Assembly: GCA_937915865.1 (NCBI GenBank)
Contig: CALGIG010000106.1
Location: forward strand, 1 to 64,000
Length of the DNA: 64,000 nucleotides
Direction: 5' to 3'
Source of the DNA: an uncultured Prolixibacteraceae bacterium
Lineage (GTDB): Bacteria; Bacteroidota; Bacteroidia; Bacteroidales; Prolixibacteraceae
The notes beneath the pieces are model-generated. The model did not search any database and was not told where the DNA came from. It saw nothing but the letters and a program-made list of their open reading frames with translations. Position 1 is the stretch's first letter. Each line of letters starts with the position of its first letter. Made by a program: the position numbers and the translations under genes. Below are positions 52,902 to 61,672 of the stretch, in pieces.

Positions 52902-54347
52902 ATGGAAAATCAGGATAAATTATTAAACGACATAACGTCAAAAGAATACGAATACGGCTTTGTGACTGATATCGACACGGATGTCATCCCGAAAGGGTTG
53001 AATGAGGACATTGTACGGTTGATTTCAGCCAAAAAGAACGAGCCCGGGTTTATGCTTGAGTTCCGCCTGAAGGCCTATCGCGAATGGCTGAAAATGAAAG
53101 CTCCGGAATGGGCTTACCTGCGCATTCCTCCGATTGATTTTCAGGAAACAATTTATTACGCCGCGCCTCGTACCAGCCCGAAATACAAAAGTTTAGACGA
53201 AGTGGACCCTGAATTGCTCGAAACATTCAAAAAACTGGGTATTCCGCTTGAAGAACAAAAGCATTTAGCCGGAGTTGCTGTAGATGTAGTGATGGACAGT
53301 GTTTCGGTAACTACCACATTCAAAACCGTTTTGGCTGAAAAGGGAATTATTTTCTGCTCTTTCAGCGAGGCTTTGGTTGAGCATCCCGAACTGGTGAAAA
53401 AGTACCTCGGAATGGCTGTACCAACCACTGATAATTTCTTTGCAGCGCTTAATTCGGCGGTTTTCTCCGACGGTTCGTTCTGCTACATCCCGAAAGGCGT
53501 TCGTTGCCCGATGGAACTTTCTACCTATTTCCGCATCAATACCGCTGGAACAGGGCAGTTTGAACGCACGTTGATTGTGGCCGACGACGACAGCTACGTA
53601 AGCTACCTCGAAGGTTGTACGGCCCCGATGCGCGACGAAAACCAGTTGCACGCCGCTGTGGTCGAAATCATTGCCATGGATCGCGCCGAAGTGAAATATT
53701 CGACAGTACAAAACTGGTATCCGGGCGACAAAGAAGGCAAAGGTGGAATTTACAATTTCGTTACCAAACGTGGCATTTGCCGCGGCGAATCATCAAAAAT
53801 TAGCTGGACACAGGTGGAAACCGGTTCGGCCATTACCTGGAAATACCCAAGCTGCGTGCTGATGGGCGACAACTCGGTGGGCGAATTTAACTCGGTGGCC
53901 CTTACCAACAATCATCAGCAGGCCGACACCGGAACCAAGATGATCCACATCGGCAAAAACACGAAAAGTACCATCGTTTCAAAAGGTATTTCAGCCGGAA
54001 AGAGCGACAACGCCTACCGCGGACTGGTGAAAGTTTTGCCAGGTGCAACCAACGCCCGCAATTTTTCGCAGTGCGACTCGCTTTTGCTCGGATCAACCTG
54101 CGGGGCACACACTTTCCCGTACATCGAAGTAGGCAATAAATCGTCGGTTGTAGAGCACGAAGCCACAACGTCGAAAATTGGCGAAGACCAAATTTTCTAT
54201 TGCAACCAGCGCGGAATCTCGACCGAAGATGCCATTGGAATGATCGTGAACGGATATGCCAAGGAAGTGCTGAACAAGCTCCCGATGGAATTTGCAGTTG
54301 AAGCGCAGAAACTGTTGCAGATCAGCCTGGAAGGCAGCGTAGGGTAA
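52902..54347 (+). CDS. sufB: Fe-S cluster assembly scaffold protein SufB
   Basis: A 481-residue protein from the ATG at 52902 (MENQDKLLND); the in-frame TTG at 52857 adds an unlikely leader. Recognisable SufB landmarks are YEYGFVTDIDTD, RLKAYREWLKM, the SDGSFCYIPKGVRCPMELST segment, ARNFSQCDSLLLGSTCGAHT with the conserved Cys used for cluster assembly, and EHEATTSKIGEDQIFYCNQRG. SufB forms the SufBC2D scaffold that builds Fe-S clusters in the cytoplasm. It is the first gene of sufBCD; two GC-rich repeats separate it from sufC. Confidence 0.96.
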   Translation: MENQDKLLNDITSKEYEYGFVTDIDTDVIPKGLNEDIVRLISAKKNEPGFMLEFRLKAYREWLKMKAPEWAYLRIPPIDFQETIYYAAPRTSPKYKSLDEVDPELLETFKKLGIPLEEQKHLAGVAVDVVMDSVSVTTTFKTVLAEKGIIFCSFSEALVEHPELVKKYLGMAVPTTDNFFAALNSAVFSDGSFCYIPKGVRCPMELSTYFRINTAGTGQFERTLIVADDDSYVSYLEGCTAPMRDENQLHAAVVEIIAMDRAEVKYSTVQNWYPGDKEGKGGIYNFVTKRGICRGESSKISWTQVETGSAITWKYPSCVLMGDNSVGEFNSVALTNNHQQADTGTKMIHIGKNTKSTIVSKGISAGKSDNAYRGLVKVLPGATNARNFSQCDSLLLGSTCGAHTFPYIEVGNKSSVVEHEATTSKIGEDQIFYCNQRGISTEDAIGMIVNGYAKEVLNKLPMEFAVEAQKLLQISLEGSVG

Positions 54348-54351
54348 GTAA

Positions 54352-54383
54352 GAAGTCCCACCAAACCTCCCCGAAGGGGATGC
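54352..54383. repeat. GC-rich dispersed repeat after sufB
   Basis: CCACCAAACCTCCCCGAAGGGGATGC-type copy, half of a pair with 54476-54507 in the 164-bp sufB-sufC gap. Confidence 0.65.
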
Positions 54384-54475
54384 TAAAAAACAGCAAGATA
54401 AATGAATCGAATAAACGAAATACAAATTAGTAATATGCTCCTTTCTCAGATAAAGCTGAAAAAGGAGTTTTTTAA

Positions 54476-54507
54476 ACTCTCCCCCTTCGGGGGAGTTGGA
54501 GGGGGCC
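54476..54507. repeat. GC-rich dispersed repeat at the sufC start
   Basis: CTCTCCCCCTTCGGGGGAG then TTGGAGGGGGCC, ending only 4 nt before the sufC ATG. The hairpin would cover the ribosome entry region of sufC. Confidence 0.7.
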
Positions 54508-54511
54508 ATTT

Positions 54512-55261
54512 ATGTTGTCAATAAAGAATTTACGAGCCTCGGTTGAGGGCAAAGAAATCCTGAAAGGAATCAACCTTGAAATAAAGGCCGGCGAAGTACA
54601 CGCCATCATGGGACCAAACGGTTCAGGGAAAAGTACTTTGGCCAATGTGCTGGCCGGTCGCGAAGATTATGAAATTCTTAGCGGTGAAGTAACTTATATG
54701 GGCCAAGATTTGCTCGAATTGTCGCCTGAAGACCGCTCTCGTAGTGGATTATTTCTCAGTTTCCAGTACCCGGTTGAAATTCCGGGGGTGCCAATGGTGA
54801 ATTTCATCAAAACTGCCGTAAACGAACACCGCAAATTTAAGGGGCTGGAACCTTTGACAGCCGGCGAATTCCTGAAACTGATGCGTGCCAAGAAAGACAT
54901 GCTTCACCTCGATACAGAACTGACCAACCGCTCGGTAAACGAAGGTTTTTCAGGAGGAGAAAAGAAGAAAAACGAAATTTTCCAGATGGCCATGCTCGAA
55001 CCGAAACTGGCTATTTTGGACGAAACCGACTCGGGTCTGGATATCGACGCACTTCGCATTGTTGCAGAAGGGGTGAATGCTCTGAAAACTCCGGAGAATG
55101 CAACTATCGTGGTAACACACTACCAGCGACTGCTCGACTACATTGTGCCCGATTTTGTGCACGTATTGTACAAAGGGCGCATCGTGAAATCGGGAGGTAA
55201 GGAGTTGGCCCTTGAACTGGAAGAAAAAGGTTACGACTGGATTAAGAACGGTGAAAACTAA
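54512..55261 (+). CDS. sufC: Fe-S cluster assembly ATPase SufC
   Basis: A 249-residue ABC-type ATPase of normal length. Walker A GPNGSGKST (about 34-42), Q-loop in FLSFQYPVEIPG, signature SGGEKKKNE (about 148-156), Walker B LAILDETDSGLD (about 169-180) and the switch His in VVTHYQRLL. SufC drives conformational change of SufB-SufD during Fe-S cluster assembly. A GC-rich repeat hairpin ends 4 nt upstream of the ATG, which leaves little room for a normal ribosome-binding site. Confidence 0.96.
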   Translation: MLSIKNLRASVEGKEILKGINLEIKAGEVHAIMGPNGSGKSTLANVLAGREDYEILSGEVTYMGQDLLELSPEDRSRSGLFLSFQYPVEIPGVPMVNFIKTAVNEHRKFKGLEPLTAGEFLKLMRAKKDMLHLDTELTNRSVNEGFSGGEKKKNEIFQMAMLEPKLAILDETDSGLDIDALRIVAEGVNALKTPENATIVVTHYQRLLDYIVPDFVHVLYKGRIVKSGGKELALELEEKGYDWIKNGEN

Positions 55262-55289
55262 TTAATCAGAATACCATGTTTTCATTCTG

Positions 55290-55375
55290 ACTCACCCCGA
55301 GCTCGCATTGCTCGCCCTGCCCCTCTCTACTTGTAGAGAGGGGGGAAGCCGCCGAAAGGCGGATTGGGGTGAGTA
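55290..55375. repeat. Composite palindromic element between sufC and sufD
   Basis: ACTCACCCC ... CCCCTCTCTACTTGTAGAGAGGGG ... GCCGCCGAAAGGCGG ... GGGGTGAGT, a nested palindrome related to the inner part of the element at 44217-44387. It fills most of the 144-bp gap between two operon genes. Confidence 0.75.
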
Positions 55376-55405
55376 AATAGTTAAAAGCAAAATTTAAAAC
55401 TAGTT

Positions 55406-56758
55406 ATGACTATTACTTCACAAAAAATATCGCCTGCCGAACGTTTGGTTTCGTTGTTTGAACAAAGCAGGGGAACACTGAACGAGGGATCTTCGCCGCT
55501 GCTGAACCGTATGCGTGAAGTTTCAATGAAGCGTTTTGCACAGGCCGGAATCCCGGATTTTAAAACAGAAGATTACAAATATACGAACCTGAACACGGCA
55601 TTAGCAAAGAGCTATAAACAGGAGCTGGTTCGCGAAAATGGTGTAATCGATCTGAATGTGGTTTTTGAACGGCATATTCCGCAACTCGACACACACCTGG
55701 TTTTTCTGGTGAATGGTTGGTTTTACAAAGGTAACAAACCGGAATCCGGACTTCCTAAAGGTATTGTTTTGGATAGTTTGGAGCAAGTCGCGAACCAAAA
55801 ACCTGCGCTGATACAAGATTTTCTGAACCGCCAGGCTGCACTGTCGAACGATCCGTTTGTGGCGCTTAATACTGCTTTTGCCAAAGATGGCTTCTTTCTG
55901 TATGTTCCGAAAGGTGTTGCTCTGGAAAAACCAGTACAGATCATCAATTTACTGAGTTCAGACGAAAACCTGATGGTCACCCAGCGCAACCTGATTGTTG
56001 CTGAATCTGCTGCCCAGGCAAAAGTTCTGGTTTGCGATTACACGTTAACATCATCTTCATTCCTTTACAATTCGGTTACCGAAGTATTTGCCGACGAAGA
56101 TTCGTTGGTTGATGTTTATACCATTCAGAACCAGAACAATCAAACGACGGCGATTAATTCAACGTTCATCAAACAGGAACGTAACTCGGTGTTAAATACA
56201 GGGGCTTTTAGCCTGCATACTGGTTTAGTGCGCAATAACCTGAAGATTGTGATGAACGGCGATCATGCCGAAGCCAGTGCGCTGGGCATTTCGCTCACCG
56301 ATAAGAAACAGCACGTCGATAATTTTGTGCTGATTAATCACGACAAACCGAATTGTACCAGCAACCAGCTTTTCAAAAATATTTTGGACGACGATTCAAC
56401 AGGGGCTTTTGCCGGACGCATTCATGTGGCCCGCGATGCTCAGCAAACCAATGCTTTCCAGCGAAACAACAATGTGTTGTTATCTGATAAATCGCGGATG
56501 CAAACCAAACCCCAGCTGATTATTGACGCCGACGATGTTAAATGCAGCCATGGCGCCACGGTTGGCCAGATCGATGAAGACGCGTTGTTTTTCCTTCGTG
56601 CACGCGGAATAGGAGAAAAAGAAGCCCGTACTATGCTTATGAATGCCTTTGCCCACGAAGTTATTCAGAAAGTAAGTATCGAACCGTTGCGCGAACGCCT
56701 CAGCGAACTCATCGAAAAACGCATGAATGGTGAGATTGCCAAAGGGCATGAACAATAA
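55406..56758 (+). CDS. sufD: Fe-S cluster assembly protein SufD
   Basis: A 450-residue SufD. Landmarks are the N-terminal helical RMREVSMKRFAQAGIPDFKTEDYKYT region, the beta-helix core (FVLINHDKPNCTSNQLFKNIL, then TGAFAGRIHVARDAQQTNAFQ), DDVKCSHGATVGQID with the conserved His, and the C-terminal GIGEKEARTMLMNAFAHEVI. It partners SufB and SufC in the Fe-S scaffold. Its last 84 nt (56675-56758) are duplicated at 57610-57693 with about 89% identity, and the genes usually expected next (such as sufS) are absent. The current 3' end may therefore have been supplied by an inserted segment. Confidence 0.95.
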   Translation: MTITSQKISPAERLVSLFEQSRGTLNEGSSPLLNRMREVSMKRFAQAGIPDFKTEDYKYTNLNTALAKSYKQELVRENGVIDLNVVFERHIPQLDTHLVFLVNGWFYKGNKPESGLPKGIVLDSLEQVANQKPALIQDFLNRQAALSNDPFVALNTAFAKDGFFLYVPKGVALEKPVQIINLLSSDENLMVTQRNLIVAESAAQAKVLVCDYTLTSSSFLYNSVTEVFADEDSLVDVYTIQNQNNQTTAINSTFIKQERNSVLNTGAFSLHTGLVRNNLKIVMNGDHAEASALGISLTDKKQHVDNFVLINHDKPNCTSNQLFKNILDDDSTGAFAGRIHVARDAQQTNAFQRNNNVLLSDKSRMQTKPQLIIDADDVKCSHGATVGQIDEDALFFLRARGIGEKEARTMLMNAFAHEVIQKVSIEPLRERLSELIEKRMNGEIAKGHEQ

Positions 56759-56780
56759 CTGATTAATTGCGATATAATAC

Positions 56781-56826
56781 AAAAAGTGGCAACTTGAAGG
56801 ATTTTTCGGGTCGCCGCTTTATTTTT
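56781..56826 (+). terminator. Candidate terminator behind the present sufD 3' end
   Basis: AAAGTGGCAAC (56783-56793) pairs with GTCGCCGCTTT (56810-56820) with one wobble and one mismatch, then ATTTTT. It differs from the terminator after the second sufD end at 57716-57757. Confidence 0.55.
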
Positions 56827-56864
56827 AGGGCAGAGACAGACCGTTAAATTTTTGGAGCGAACGG

Positions 56865-57164
56865 CTATAAGAATGTAAGTCCGATTTTTCTATTCAGCCC
56901 TTTCTCGAAAATGCGAATCAATGTCGATAATTGAATATTGCCTTTAGCATTTTCAATTTTAGAAATATAGCTTTTTTTAGTTCCTGCTTTTATTGCAAGT
57001 TGTTCCTGTGTCATATTCGCATTTTTCCTTGCTTCTTTCAGCATTTCGCTCACGATGAACATTTGAGCGCCTTCCTCGTATTTGTTGCGGCTTTCAGTCC
57101 CAATTTCGCCATGTTCTTTTTCTATAAGCTCATCAAATGTTTTTATGTCGTTATAGTCTGTCAT
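56865..57164 (-). CDS. XRE-family antitoxin, HigA-like
   Basis: A 99-residue protein from the ATG at 57164; a TTG at 57185 would overlap the toxin gene. The C-terminal half is a helix-turn-helix of the Cro/C1 type (MLKEARKNANMTQEQLAIKAGTKKSYISKIENAKGNIQLSTL). The N-terminal half is acidic and probably binds the toxin. It follows the RelE/HigB-like gene by 4 nt on the minus strand; toxin-first order is the hallmark of higBA. It should neutralise the toxin and repress the operon. Confidence 0.85.
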   Translation of the reverse strand: MTDYNDIKTFDELIEKEHGEIGTESRNKYEEGAQMFIVSEMLKEARKNANMTQEQLAIKAGTKKSYISKIENAKGNIQLSTLIRIFEKGLNRKIGLTFL

Positions 57165-57168
57165 ATTT

Positions 57169-57504
57169 TTATTTTTTTGATTCAAAATACTCTTTCTTAA
57201 TTCTCATTGCCTTTTCAATCTCTGTTGCCGGCGTTTTTTGTGTCTTTTTTTGAAAACCATTAAATAGAACAACCAGTTTTCCTTCATCGAAACAACAGAA
57301 TATCCGGTAAATGTTCGACTGGCATTCAATTCTTATTTCATAAAGCCCATCTTGTCCCGTTATTGGAGATAAAAATTTTTCGGGTACCCGATCAACTTGT
57401 CTCACTAATTCAAGCACATACTGAACTTTCTGTTTAGCCTTAATATCCAACTCTTTATAAAAGTCGATGAAATAGTGTCCATAAAATATGATTTGTCTGG
57501 CCAT
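57169..57504 (-). CDS. RelE/HigB-like toxin
   Basis: A 111-residue protein from the ATG at 57504 (MARQIIFYGHYF). The fold signature is that of the HigB/phage-Gp49 branch of RelE toxins: helical FIDFYKELDIKAKQKVQYVLELV, GQDGLYEIRIECQSNIYRIFCCFDEGKLVVLFNGFQKKTQKTP and a final helix. Such toxins are ribosome-dependent or free mRNA endonucleases. It is upstream of and nearly overlapping its antitoxin. The pair stands between two copies of the sufD 3' end, consistent with arrival as a cassette. Confidence 0.85.
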   Translation of the reverse strand: MARQIIFYGHYFIDFYKELDIKAKQKVQYVLELVRQVDRVPEKFLSPITGQDGLYEIRIECQSNIYRIFCCFDEGKLVVLFNGFQKKTQKTPATEIEKAMRIKKEYFESKK

Positions 57505-57609
57505 ATTCAAAAGTTATCTTCAAAGATAACAATAACAAGTCGTTTCGAATTACAAATATCAAACATCAAATTCAGTTTTGTTCATGAATTACAAATTCCT
57601 CACTAACGG

Positions 57610-57693
57610 AGTATCGAACCGTTGCGCGAACGCCTCAGCGAACTAATTGAAAAGCGCATGAATGGTGAGATTGCCAGAGAACACGAAAAATGA
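57610..57693 (+). pseudogene. Displaced second copy of the sufD 3' end
   Basis: 84 nt aligning without gaps to the last 84 nt of sufD (75 of 84 identical; first 35 identical). It encodes SIEPLRERLSELIEKRMNGE then IAREHEK and TGA. Several differences are synonymous, so it evolved as real sufD sequence before being orphaned. It lies just past the toxin-antitoxin pair and just before a strong terminator, probably the original suf terminator. Confidence 0.9.
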
Positions 57694-57715
57694 GAAAGAG
57701 TTTTGTTTATGCAAT

Positions 57716-57763
57716 AAAAGCAGTGAAGCCAGAAATTTCACCGGTTTTACTGTTTTTATTTTC
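57716..57763 (+). terminator. Strong hairpin behind the displaced sufD end
   Basis: AAAAGCAGTGAAGCC (57716-57730) pairs with GGTTTTACTGTTTTT (57743-57757), a 15-bp stem including wobbles, followed by ATTTTC. Probably the ancestral terminator of the suf operon; it can also serve the convergent Mrr gene. Confidence 0.75.
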
Positions 57764-57777
57764 TAATTTCCACAAGA

Positions 57778-58680
57778 TTAGTTTTCTTCAAAATAATCAT
57801 TATCGATTCGTTTGATCTCAAATGTATTAACTATTGAAACGGCCAAATTATAGTCAATCATCAAGTTTGTTAATTGTTCTCCGTCGATTAACACAATTTT
57901 TGTCTCATTTCTTGGCTGATATTCCCTCGCTTCATTCGTAAATCGCGACGTTGTTATAAAAACTCCTTTTTTCGCTCCCTGCCCCGCCAGAGCTCCAACA
58001 AATTTTTGTATTTCGGGTCTTCCAACCACATTCTCCCATCGTTTTGCCTGAATATAAATCATATCCAAACCCAGTTTATCCTCCTTTATAATCCCATCGA
58101 TCCCCTCATCTCCAGACTTCCCAATAGAACGGCCAGCATCCTTTATCGAGCCACCGTATCCCATTTTAACCAAGAGTTCAACAACCAGAGTTTCAAAAAA
58201 TGAGGGACTGCAACTTTTAATCTTTAGCAGTAACTCTTGCGCCAAATTTTTCCTAATATTGAGATAGTTGTTCTCCAATTCTTCTTCAGGAGTTGCTTTG
58301 CTATTTGCAATCTCAACATCTAAAGTTTCTTCATCTTTAGGTTTACCTGTTCGTTCTTGGTAAGTTGGAATTGTCTTCAAAAGCTTCAGACTTATTTCGG
58401 ACGGATTTGTTGCCACCAAAGCCTTTCCTGCTTCGGTTATTTTGAAAGAACTTCTTTTCGTATTTTCTAATAATCCGGCCATTTTAAAATGAGATTTAGC
58501 CCATGCAACCCTATTTGGAAATGTTTTGGCAGCTCCACTTGGCAGGAACTCATTTAATTCTTCTTCGGTAAGATTAAAATAATCAGCCAGTTTCTGGTTG
58601 GTCTCAATAGTGGTATGTTCTTCTCCATCACTCAATATCTTTAGAAAAGGGAGCATTATTGTTTGAAAATCTGGTATCAT
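57778..58680 (-). CDS. Mrr-family restriction endonuclease
   Basis: A 300-residue protein from the ATG at 58680 (MIPDFQTIMLPFLKILSDGE); 51 upstream in-frame codons have no family resemblance and overlap the helicase start, so they are rejected. An N-terminal Mrr_N winged helix (about 1-85) is followed by a linker and a C-terminal Mrr catalytic domain. SPSFFETLVVELLVKMGYGG leads into GDEGIDGIIKED (about 188) and YIQAKRW (about 207), the D...QxK nuclease core. Mrr enzymes are type IV, cutting methylated foreign DNA. It lies next to the HigBA cassette and is convergent with the suf terminator. Confidence 0.85.
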   Translation of the reverse strand: MIPDFQTIMLPFLKILSDGEEHTTIETNQKLADYFNLTEEELNEFLPSGAAKTFPNRVAWAKSHFKMAGLLENTKRSSFKITEAGKALVATNPSEISLKLLKTIPTYQERTGKPKDEETLDVEIANSKATPEEELENNYLNIRKNLAQELLLKIKSCSPSFFETLVVELLVKMGYGGSIKDAGRSIGKSGDEGIDGIIKEDKLGLDMIYIQAKRWENVVGRPEIQKFVGALAGQGAKKGVFITTSRFTNEAREYQPRNETKIVLIDGEQLTNLMIDYNLAVSIVNTFEIKRIDNDYFEEN

Positions 58681-58809
58681 ATCAATTAGTACTTTATTTG
58701 AATTTCCAGCATAAATATAAAGCATTTTAATCATAAGATAATCAAAAATTACATCTTCATTTTCCGTACATTTGTTCAAGTTAAAAAAAATGGATAAAAA
58801 ATAACGGCT

Positions 58810-61272
58810 ATGCAATACCAATCCAACCCCCAATTAGAGCTTGCCTACAATTTTCTGCAATACACCAATCAGAATATTTTCCTGACGGGTAAAGCAGGCA
58901 CAGGAAAAACTACCTTTTTGCGTAACCTGAAAAAACAATCACCCAAGCGAATGGTGGTGGTAGCGCCAACGGGTGTGGCAGCTATCAATGCCGGAGGAGT
59001 GACCATTCACTCGTTTTTCCAGATGGCTTTCGGGCCGCAAATACCGGTCGATCCTAACCAGCAACGCCCTGTCGTAGTTCCTGAAGATGGCAATGTAGCC
59101 CCTGGTATCAAACGGTTTAGCCGCGAAAAGATTAACATTATGCGAAGCCTCGATTTGCTGGTGATTGACGAAATTTCGATGGTTCGTGCCGATGTGCTGG
59201 ATGGAATCGACGAGGTTTTGCGCCGCTATAAAAACCGCTACAAACCATTTGGCGGCGTTCAGTTGCTCATGATTGGCGATTTGCAGCAATTAGCCCCTGT
59301 GGTAAAAGAAGACGACTGGGCCATCCTGAAAGATTACTACGATACTTGTTTCTTTTTCAGTAGTTATGCCCTGAAACGCTCGAAATTCATTGGCATTGAG
59401 CTTACTCACATTTTCCGCCAGAGCGACCAGCGGTTTATCGATTTGCTGAACAAAGTGCGCGAAAACCAGATGGACGAAGCCAGCCTTCAGGAACTAAATA
59501 AAAGGTTCATTCCAAGATTTAATCCGGACGAAAAAGAAGGCTATATAACTTTGACCACGCACAATTACCAGTCGCAGCAAATCAACGACTCGAAACTTGG
59601 ACAACTCAAGACTAAAAGTTACTGTTTTACAGCGGAGGTTGAGGGCGAATTCCCGGAATACTCCTACCCCACCGAGTTGGAGCTCGAATTGAAAGTTGGC
59701 GCGCAGGTGATGTTTGTAAAAAACGATACCGACAAACGTTTCTACAACGGCAAAATTGGCAAAGTAACCGGAATCAATGATGAGACCATCGAGGTTCAAT
59801 GCCCGGGCGACTATTTACCTATTGATGTCGAAAAAGTGGAATGGCAGAACGTAAAATATGTCCTTAACGAAAATACGCAGGAAATTGACGAAGAAGTAAT
59901 AGGTAAATTCACGCAATATCCGCTCAAGCTGGCTTGGGCTATTACCATTCATAAAAGTCAGGGGCTTACTTTCGAAAAAGCCATTATTGACGCCCGCGCC
60001 TCGTTTGCTCACGGACAGGTTTACGTGGCGCTGAGCCGCTGTAAAACGCTTGAAGGACTCGTGTTAAGCACTCCAATTGCCGATTTCAGTGTTAAAAACG
60101 ACACAACAGTCATCAAATTTACCGACGAAATTGAACGAAATCAGCCCGGACCAGCTGAGTTGGAGCAGTCGCGTAAAGATTACGTTCAGCAATTGTTCAA
60201 CGAATTGTTCGACTTCAAACCTATGTTGCGCCAAATTCAATTTCTGCTTAAACTTTGTGACGAACATCGGGCTCAGTTGCTGGGTAATTTGAAAACTAAG
60301 CTCGATGAAATAACGGCGCCGCTTCAAACAGAAATGATCGATGTGGCAGGAAAGTTCAGTAACCAGGTTCGCACTTTAATGGCCAGCGCTTCGGATGCTG
60401 AAGAAGATGACCAGCTTCAGGAGCGGGTAAAAAAAGCTTCGGAATATTTTGCCGGAAAGCTGTTGGCTATAGTGGAAGAACCATTTTCGGCAGCGTCGGT
60501 TGAAACCGACAACAAAGCCATCAGGAAAAGTTTATCGGATGCGGCCGATAAGCTTCGAAAAGAAATTTACACGAAAAAAAGTTGTCTCGCCTTGTGTAAA
60601 AACGGGTTCAGCATAAAAACCTATCTCGAAACACGATCAAAATCGGCCATCGAAATGACAGAGAAAGGACATAAAGGGGCTACATCTGGCTCATCGTTCT
60701 CCAGAAACCCGGAATTTTACGCTCAGATTAAAAACTGGCGCGACGACAAAGCCGGCTTGCTCCATGTTGAAGTTCGCCGAATACTTCCGCAAAAAACGAT
60801 GCTCGATATTGTGGAAACCTTGCCCGCCACTAAGGCCGAACTGAAATTTATCAAAGGAATGGGCGGTACACGTATGCAGCAATTTGGCAAAGAAATCCTG
60901 GAAATGGTTATTGCTTACCTGCGATCCAAAGGAATGGCTTTGCCCGTTGACGCTGAGAAAGAAGCGGCGAAAGCCAGCTTAAGCACACAGGAAACCAGTC
61001 TGGAACTCTTCAATAGTGGTAAAACAATTACTGAAATTGCACAGCAACGCGGAATGGCCGTTTCAACTATTGAAGGTCATTTGTCAAATTTTATCGGGAC
61101 AGGAGAATTATCAATCGATCAGTTTGTTGCGCCGGAAAAGGTAAAGGCAATTACAGAATACCTTGAAAACCACAAGGGTGGTAACCTTTCGGATATTCGC
61201 GCCGGACTCGACAACCAGTATTCTTTTGGAGAAATACGAATGGTAATTAAGCATTTGGAATCTGTTAGGTAG
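58810..61272 (+). CDS. PIF1/RecD2-type helicase with HRDC and helix-turn-helix domains
   Basis: An 820-residue SF1B-type ATPase. Walker A GKAGTGKTT (about 27-35), APTGVAAINAGGVTIHSFF (motif Ia region), Walker B LLVIDEISM (about 115-123), GDLQQLAPV, FRQSDQRF, and the C-terminal UvrD-like TIHKSQGLTF and VYVALSRC motifs (about 377-410). An unassigned helical region (about 450-620) leads to an HRDC domain (FIKGMGGTRMQQFGKEIL, about 675-715) and a C-terminal HTH_40-like domain (GKTITEIAQQRGMAVSTIEGHL, about 737-760). This composite is typical of Bacteroidota housekeeping helicases in replication or repair. Its start lies 129 bp from the divergent Mrr ATG. Confidence 0.88.
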   Translation: MQYQSNPQLELAYNFLQYTNQNIFLTGKAGTGKTTFLRNLKKQSPKRMVVVAPTGVAAINAGGVTIHSFFQMAFGPQIPVDPNQQRPVVVPEDGNVAPGIKRFSREKINIMRSLDLLVIDEISMVRADVLDGIDEVLRRYKNRYKPFGGVQLLMIGDLQQLAPVVKEDDWAILKDYYDTCFFFSSYALKRSKFIGIELTHIFRQSDQRFIDLLNKVRENQMDEASLQELNKRFIPRFNPDEKEGYITLTTHNYQSQQINDSKLGQLKTKSYCFTAEVEGEFPEYSYPTELELELKVGAQVMFVKNDTDKRFYNGKIGKVTGINDETIEVQCPGDYLPIDVEKVEWQNVKYVLNENTQEIDEEVIGKFTQYPLKLAWAITIHKSQGLTFEKAIIDARASFAHGQVYVALSRCKTLEGLVLSTPIADFSVKNDTTVIKFTDEIERNQPGPAELEQSRKDYVQQLFNELFDFKPMLRQIQFLLKLCDEHRAQLLGNLKTKLDEITAPLQTEMIDVAGKFSNQVRTLMASASDAEEDDQLQERVKKASEYFAGKLLAIVEEPFSAASVETDNKAIRKSLSDAADKLRKEIYTKKSCLALCKNGFSIKTYLETRSKSAIEMTEKGHKGATSGSSFSRNPEFYAQIKNWRDDKAGLLHVEVRRILPQKTMLDIVETLPATKAELKFIKGMGGTRMQQFGKEILEMVIAYLRSKGMALPVDAEKEAAKASLSTQETSLELFNSGKTITEIAQQRGMAVSTIEGHLSNFIGTGELSIDQFVAPEKVKAITEYLENHKGGNLSDIRAGLDNQYSFGEIRMVIKHLESVR

Positions 61273-61672
61273 ATTTACAGGTCATAAATTTTCTATACAA
61301 AGCTTCGCAGAAACCGACAAAAGTTTCTTAATCTGTCAAAGTAGAGTTATAAATTGTGTGATTTAATTGGCGGTTTATTAACCTTGAGTTGTCGCATCAT
61401 AAATAACTGATCAGGATTTGAAGATTTTGTGTATACCTCAAACAGTATAACTTTTAAACGCCTTAACGACAGACTAATCTGTTGTATAATTTTTTATTTG
61501 TCATAATATAAATGTAAGAAAAATAATATTGGAGTATTTCTGTACACAGGGTGTTAACAACTGAAAATCTTTCGGCACATCAATTCCTTTTTTTTACACT
61601 TAAGAAATTTTCTCACTTTAACCGATTTTTCAAAAAAGATTCGGATATTAAAGGCCTTAAACCTAATAACCT
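61273..61672. other. 400-bp gap without recognised gene
   Basis: AT-rich leader region of the DoxX-fusion gene. I see no open frame of interest, no strong terminator for the helicase gene and no clear promoter match. Confidence 0.45.

Noticed and set aside
53265..53711. 148-codon minus-strand frame inside sufB
   Set aside because: Antisense to conserved SufB core.
57694..57715. Further suf operon genes after the displaced sufD end
   Set aside because: Only a terminator follows, then the convergent Mrr gene; no sufS or sufE sequence is visible.
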